9,253 bases of DNA. Source: CAZWKI01 sp964634645 (GTDB lineage Bacteria; Patescibacteriota; Patescibacteriia; UBA1558; S5-K13). The translations under genes were made by a program, and so were the position numbers. Every line of letters begins with the position of its first letter. Within the stretch, counting starts at the first letter, position 1. The notes under the pieces are model-generated. The model saw only the letters and a list, made by a program, of their open reading frames with translations. It was not told where the DNA came from and did not search any database. Location: NCBI GenBank assembly GCA_964634645.1, contig CAZWKI010000041.1:1-9253 (forward strand). Direction: 5' to 3'. Shown one piece after another: positions 6,624 through 9,253 of this stretch.

Positions 6624-7187
6624 ATGAAAGAAAAAAAAGATTTAAAATTAAATGAAAGCCCTGCTGATATTGAAGTTTTGGCAGAAATGGAAGAGGAAAC
6701 TCAAGATAGAGAGCTTGGGGATGAGGAATTTTGTGCTAATTGTAAAAAATTACAAAAAAAGGTAGACGAATATTTGAATAACTGGAAAAGATCTCAGGCA
6801 GATTATGAAAACTTGAAAAAACAGACAGAAAAAAGAATAAAAGATATTATTGAGTTTGGAAACGCTGAAATGATTTTGGATTTTTTGCCACTTTATAATT
6901 ATTACAAAGTCGCATTAGAGCATATTCCAGAAGAATTACAAGAAAAACCATGGTTTGAGGGTTTGGGGCATATTAATTCTTTGTGGCAATCATTTTTTGA
7001 GAAATTTGATATAAAACAAATTGAAACAGTCGGAAATGAGTTTGATCACAATATTCATGAGGCAGTTGATTTTGAGAAAGATGAGAGCAAAAAAGATCAC
7101 GTAATTTTGAAAGAAGTACAACCCGGATATGAATTAAATGGGAAAGTTATTCAAGTAGCAAAAGTTGTTGTTAATAAAATACATTAG
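6624..7187 (+). CDS. grpE: Nucleotide exchange factor GrpE
   Basis: GrpE is a homodimeric co-chaperone that releases ADP from DnaK and thereby substrate. The 187-residue protein has an acidic, probably disordered N-terminus (about 1-35). A long coiled-coil helix follows (about 36-85, with KKVDEYLNNWKRSQADYENLKKQ cut across NWKRxxADYxNxxKR-type residues). The C-terminal beta domain carries the GrpE signature: FDHNIHEAV, then VILKEVQPGYELNGKVIQVAKVVV. The usual Arg before the final A-K-V is Gln here (IQVAKV). A CANC pair (Cys37, Cys40) at the start of the helix is unusual for E. coli-type GrpE and could bind metal or sense redox; this is speculative. It is normal length, lacks an evident SD, and lies directly downstream of hrcA under CIRCE control. 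Confidence 0.95.
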   Translation: MKEKKDLKLNESPADIEVLAEMEEETQDRELGDEEFCANCKKLQKKVDEYLNNWKRSQADYENLKKQTEKRIKDIIEFGNAEMILDFLPLYNYYKVALEHIPEELQEKPWFEGLGHINSLWQSFFEKFDIKQIETVGNEFDHNIHEAVDFEKDESKKDHVILKEVQPGYELNGKVIQVAKVVVNKIH

Positions 7188-7230
7188 AGTTTTTATTTGG
7201 TGTATTTAATTAAAATAATTTAATTATTAA

Positions 7231-7261
7231 CCGTTTCGTTTTACGAAACTACGAAACAAGG
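7231..7261 (+). repeat. Hairpin with a duplicated right arm (GTTTCGT / 2x TACGAAAC) upstream of hsp20
   Basis: GTTTCGT (7233-7239) is exactly complementary to ACGAAAC at 7243-7249 (loop TTT) and again to ACGAAAC at 7251-7257. TACGAAAC is thus a tandem direct repeat at 7242-7257. With the second copy the stem can extend as CC (7231-7232) to GG (7260-7261) across an AA bulge. No T-tract follows. It could be a leader structure with two registers or a mobile palindrome. Confidence 0.55.
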
Positions 7262-7267
7262 AAAGGG

Positions 7268-7284
7268 CCCACGCATTGGTGGGG
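7268..7284 (+). promoter_or_regulatory. Candidate RBS-sequestering hairpin of hsp20 (RNA thermometer-like)
   Basis: CCCAC (7268-7272) pairs with GTGGG (7279-7283) around a GCATTG loop. The right arm contains the SD-like GGGGAA (7281-7286), ten bases before the hsp20 ATG at 7295. A short stem covering the RBS of a small heat-shock gene is the layout of known RNA thermometers such as ROSE. The sequence itself does not match ROSE or fourU as far as I can tell. Confidence 0.45.
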
Positions 7285-7294
7285 AAACAAAAAT

Positions 7295-7705
7295 ATGAAA
7301 TTAGTAAGATGGAATCCTTTTGATGATTTAAATGATGGATGGCAAATGTTAAGTCCTTTTAGTGGATCTACTGCATTTGTTCCATCTCTAGACATCTATC
7401 AGGACAAAGATAATGTTATTGCAAAGGTGGCTATTCCTGGAATTGATCCTGAAAATGTTAATATTCAGATAGAAAATGACATTTTGACAATTGAGGGTAA
7501 TGTACAGAAAGAATCAGAAGTTGATGAAAAAAATTATTATAGAAAAGAAATAAGCTCTGGTTCATTTCATAGAAGTATGCTACTTCCAGCGAGTGTTGAA
7601 GGAGATAAAGCAAAAGCAGAAGTTGAAAAGGGAATTTTGGTAATTACTATGCCAAAAAAAGAAGAAATAAAGCCAAAAACAATAAAAATCGAAGTAAAGA
7701 AATAA
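7295..7705 (+). CDS. Small heat-shock protein, Hsp20/alpha-crystallin family
   Basis: This is an ATP-independent holdase that forms oligomers and keeps unfolded proteins soluble for refolding by DnaK. It has 136 residues. The short N-terminal arm (MKLVRWNPFDDL) is typical of bacterial class A sHsps. The alpha-crystallin domain spans about 29-120, with VPSLDIYQDKDN, AKVAIPGIDPENV, the FHRSMLLPASV segment and the terminal signature AEVEKGILVITMPK (108-121). The C-terminal IxI motif, which docks neighbouring subunits, is IKI at 130-132. The gene lies between grpE and dnaK, so it may belong to the HrcA regulon by read-through from the CIRCE promoter. The leader also has two hairpins that could add translational control. 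A perfect 14-bp palindrome begins five bases after the stop. Confidence 0.96.
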   Translation: MKLVRWNPFDDLNDGWQMLSPFSGSTAFVPSLDIYQDKDNVIAKVAIPGIDPENVNIQIENDILTIEGNVQKESEVDEKNYYRKEISSGSFHRSMLLPASVEGDKAKAEVEKGILVITMPKKEEIKPKTIKIEVKK

Positions 7706-7709
7706 ACAA

Positions 7710-7740
7710 CGACCTCCGAGGTCGCAGACCTCGGAGGTCG
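7710..7740. repeat. Perfect 14-bp-stem palindrome made of two tandem near-palindromes
   Basis: CGACCTCCGAGGTC (7710-7723), a GCA loop and GACCTCGGAGGTCG (7727-7740) form a perfect hairpin. Each arm is itself a palindrome around one base: GACCTC-C-GAGGTC and GACCTC-G-GAGGTC. The element is far richer in G+C than its surroundings. It resembles REP-type extragenic palindromes. There is no T-tract downstream, so intrinsic termination is unlikely, although the stem may stabilise the 3' end of upstream mRNA. GGAGGT in the right arm is SD-like but lies about 17 bases before the next ATG. Confidence 0.9.
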
Positions 7741-7754
7741 GTAAAACTAAACCT

Positions 7755-8084
7755 ATGGAGAGTTCATTAATGTTTCCAAAAAAAATACTACAAAAATGTC
7801 CTGTTTGTGGGGCAGATTATGATGCAAAGAAAGTTCAACTTATTGATGCTGAAGATTTATCTATTTTATCATATTTCAAGTGTGAAACTTGTCTTAGTGG
7901 AATAGCTCTAAAAATTATGATTATGCCACACGGACTTGTGGGACAGGCAATTGTTACTGATTTAGAGGCAAATGAAATAATGAATTACAAAAACAAAAAA
8001 GACCTTGTAAATAGTAAAGACGTATTAGAGGTTTATAGTTTTTTTAAGAGTAAAAATGATTTAATGCAAGAAATTAAGAAATAA
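7755..8084 (+). CDS. Conserved hypothetical zinc-ribbon protein between hsp20 and dnaK
   Basis: The function is unknown. This 109-residue soluble protein has two knuckles, CPVC (Cys15, Cys18) and CETC (Cys43, Cys46), 24 residues apart, a classic four-cysteine zinc-ribbon spacing. The segment after the ribbon is hydrophobic beta-like (GIALKIMIMPHGLVGQAIVTDL). A helical C-terminal region follows (EANEIMNYKNKKDLV ... VLEVYSFFKSK). I recall similar proteins (CPxCGAxYD near the start, VTDL in the middle, a helical VLxxxxFxK end) beside chaperone genes in CPR genomes, but cannot verify this here. The position between two heat-shock genes suggests a role in stress or proteostasis; this is context only. 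An in-frame ATG at 7770 is an alternative start; neither has a well-placed SD. There is no signal peptide or membrane helix. Confidence 0.82.
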   Translation: MESSLMFPKKILQKCPVCGADYDAKKVQLIDAEDLSILSYFKCETCLSGIALKIMIMPHGLVGQAIVTDLEANEIMNYKNKKDLVNSKDVLEVYSFFKSKNDLMQEIKK

Positions 8085-8121
8085 ATTTAAAATTAAATAA
8101 TTAAAATATATAAATAAGTGA

Positions 8122-8157
8122 ACATCCTTCGCGTGAAGCTTCGGATGTCGAGAAGGA
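8122..8157 (+). promoter_or_regulatory. Candidate translational switch in the dnaK leader
   Basis: ACATCC (8122-8127) pairs with GGATGT (8143-8148). The dnaK SD, GAAGGA (8152-8157), is ten bases before the ATG and is exactly complementary to TCCTTC (8125-8130), which overlaps the first stem's left arm, so the two pairings exclude each other. Four blocks alternate: CTTC (8127), GAAG (8135), CTTC (8139), GAAG (8152, part of the SD). This is the order expected for anti-SD and anti-anti-SD folding. Confidence 0.5.
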
Positions 8158-8166
8158 ATAAATAGT

Positions 8167-9253
8167 ATGAGCAAAATATTAGGAATAGACCTTGGAACAA
8201 CAAATAGCGCAATGGCTATTATTGAGGGCGGAAAGCCAGTAATTTTGGAAAACAAAGAGGGCGCAAGAACAACCCCATCAATAGTTGCAGTTGCAAAATC
8301 AGGAGAACGTCTTGTAGGACTTCTTGCAAAACGTCAAGCCGTTGTTAATCCAAAAAATACCTTATTTTCTATTAAAAGATTAATAGGAAGAAAATTTGAA
8401 GATAAAGAGGTCCAAGAAGATATAAAAACGCTTCCCTATGAAGTAAAAAAGTCGGGTGAAGGCATAAAAATTGTAATGGGAGATAAAGAGTATACTCCTC
8501 AAGAAATTTCAGCAATGATCTTGCAGAAACTAAAGGTCGATGCAGAAGAAAAATTAGGTGAAAAAATAGAAGAAGTTGTTATTACGGTTCCAGCATATTT
8601 TGACGATTCGCAACGTCAAGCTACAAAAGATGCTGGAGAAATTGCAGGTCTTAAAGTAAAGAGAATAATAAATGAGCCAACAGCAGCAGCCTTTGCTTAT
8701 GGTTTTGATAGATCTGACGACAAGCAAGTCGCTGTTTATGATTTGGGTGGTGGCACGTTTGATATTTCTATACTTGATATAAGTCACGATAAAGACAGTA
8801 AGCAATCAACAGTTGAGGTAAAATCGACCACAGGAGATACTCATCTGGGTGGAGATGACTTTGATCAAAGAATTATAAACTGGATTATAGAAGAATATAA
8901 AAAAGACCAGGGAATTGATTTATCAAAAGATATAACCGCGCTTCAAAGACTTAAAGAATCAGCTGAAAAAGCAAAAATAGAACTTTCAACATCAATGGAA
9001 ACAGAAATAAATCAGCCATTTATTACAACAGATGCCAGTGGTCCAAAACATTTAGTAATGAAAATAACAAGAGCAAAATTGGAAGAGATAGTTGGCGATT
9101 TAGTTGATAAAACATTGCTTCCATGTCAAAAAGCCCTAGATGATGCAGGCTTCAAAAAAGAAGATATTGAAGAAGTGATTTTGGTGGGTGGTATGACTAG
9201 AATGCCATATGTTCAAAAAAAGGTTGAAGAGTTTTTCGGAAAAAAACCAAACG
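8167..9253 (+). CDS. dnaK: Molecular chaperone DnaK (Hsp70), 3' partial
   Basis: DnaK is an ATP-driven chaperone that binds exposed hydrophobic segments and cycles with DnaJ and GrpE. About 362 residues of the nucleotide-binding domain are present before the window ends in PN. All Hsp70 landmarks are visible: phosphate-1 loop GIDLGTTNS (6-14), IKRLIGR with the catalytic-site lysine, VPAYFDDSQRQAT, NEPTAAAFAYG (Glu170), phosphate-2 loop DLGGGTFD (from Asp192), GGDDFD, and the adenosine motif VGGMTRMP (from Gly341). The stretch after GRKFEDKEVQEDI is long, like the insertion-bearing Gram-negative form rather than the shorter Firmicutes form. The substrate-binding domain is missing only because the window ends. 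SD GAAGGA is well placed ahead of ATG 8167, and an SD-pairing hairpin lies in the 82-base spacer. No dnaJ is visible; it could lie downstream. Confidence 0.98.
   Translation, partial: MSKILGIDLGTTNSAMAIIEGGKPVILENKEGARTTPSIVAVAKSGERLVGLLAKRQAVVNPKNTLFSIKRLIGRKFEDKEVQEDIKTLPYEVKKSGEGIKIVMGDKEYTPQEISAMILQKLKVDAEEKLGEKIEEVVITVPAYFDDSQRQATKDAGEIAGLKVKRIINEPTAAAFAYGFDRSDDKQVAVYDLGGGTFDISILDISHDKDSKQSTVEVKSTTGDTHLGGDDFDQRIINWIIEEYKKDQGIDLSKDITALQRLKESAEKAKIELSTSMETEINQPFITTDASGPKHLVMKITRAKLEEIVGDLVDKTLLPCQKALDDAGFKKEDIEEVILVGGMTRMPYVQKKVEEFFGKKPN

Noticed and set aside
7710..7740. Intrinsic terminator for hsp20
   Set aside because: The stem is strong, but the following bases (gtaaaactaaacc) contain no T-tract, and the next chaperone-linked gene starts within 15 bases.
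8085..8166. Separate CIRCE-controlled promoter for dnaK
   Set aside because: No TTAGCACTC/GAGTGCTAA arms are present, and the AT-rich stretch gives only weak -10 matches without a matching -35.
8554..8805. Minus-strand reading frame within dnaK
   Set aside because: It is antisense to highly conserved Hsp70 sequence, with no RBS or recognisable product. A similar frame at 8061-8255 was rejected for the same reason.
1..9253. Possible UGA recoding, as found in some CPR lineages, because none of the ten visible stop codons is TGA
   Set aside because: All conserved genes read through intact with conventional codons and use GGN at conserved glycines. The absence of TGA stops in ten genes fits AT-rich preference for TAA/TAG.

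Overview
The window is a strongly AT-rich bacterial chromosome segment with every recognisable gene on the + strand. Protein features point to the Candidate Phyla Radiation (Patescibacteria, probably a Parcubacteria-type lineage). These include a MurF without its usual N-terminal domain, a very short HrcA, a CPYG-type DsbA/GILT-like lipoprotein, and a small zinc-ribbon protein beside dnaK of a type I associate with these genomes. Many starts lack a Shine-Dalgarno (SD) sequence. This placement is inference from gene features, not from a marker-gene tree. The genetic code looks standard.

Positions 1-4417 are a short division and cell-wall (dcw) cluster: rsmH (5' end cut off by the window), an FtsL-like bitopic protein, the transpeptidase FtsI, and murF one base after ftsI. 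The rsmH-ftsL gap holds a long imperfect inverted repeat with a G-run.

Positions 4418-5810 hold two separate redox genes. The first is a secreted lipoprotein with a thioredoxin fold and a one-cysteine CPYG active site. It has its own candidate promoter, a 12-bp inverted repeat spanning its start codon, and a good intrinsic terminator. The second is a free-standing 45-residue desulforedoxin-type iron protein.

Positions 5833-9253 are a heat-shock cluster: a strong promoter and a perfect CIRCE operator, then hrcA, grpE, hsp20, a zinc-ribbon protein of unknown function, and dnaK (3' end cut off by the window). HrcA should repress its own operon through CIRCE. GrpE is the nucleotide-exchange factor for DnaK, and Hsp20 holds unfolded clients for it.

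The most unusual feature is the set of intergenic spacers between grpE, hsp20, the zinc-ribbon gene and dnaK. Each carries a different GC-richer palindrome in an AT-rich background, and none has a terminator U-tract. The hsp20 and dnaK palindromes can pair with the ribosome-binding site. The dnaK leader has alternating CTTC/GAAG blocks that allow mutually exclusive folds, as a translational switch or RNA thermometer would. No tRNA, rRNA, CRISPR array, insertion sequence or transposase gene was seen. No gene-free stretch exceeds about 150 bases.
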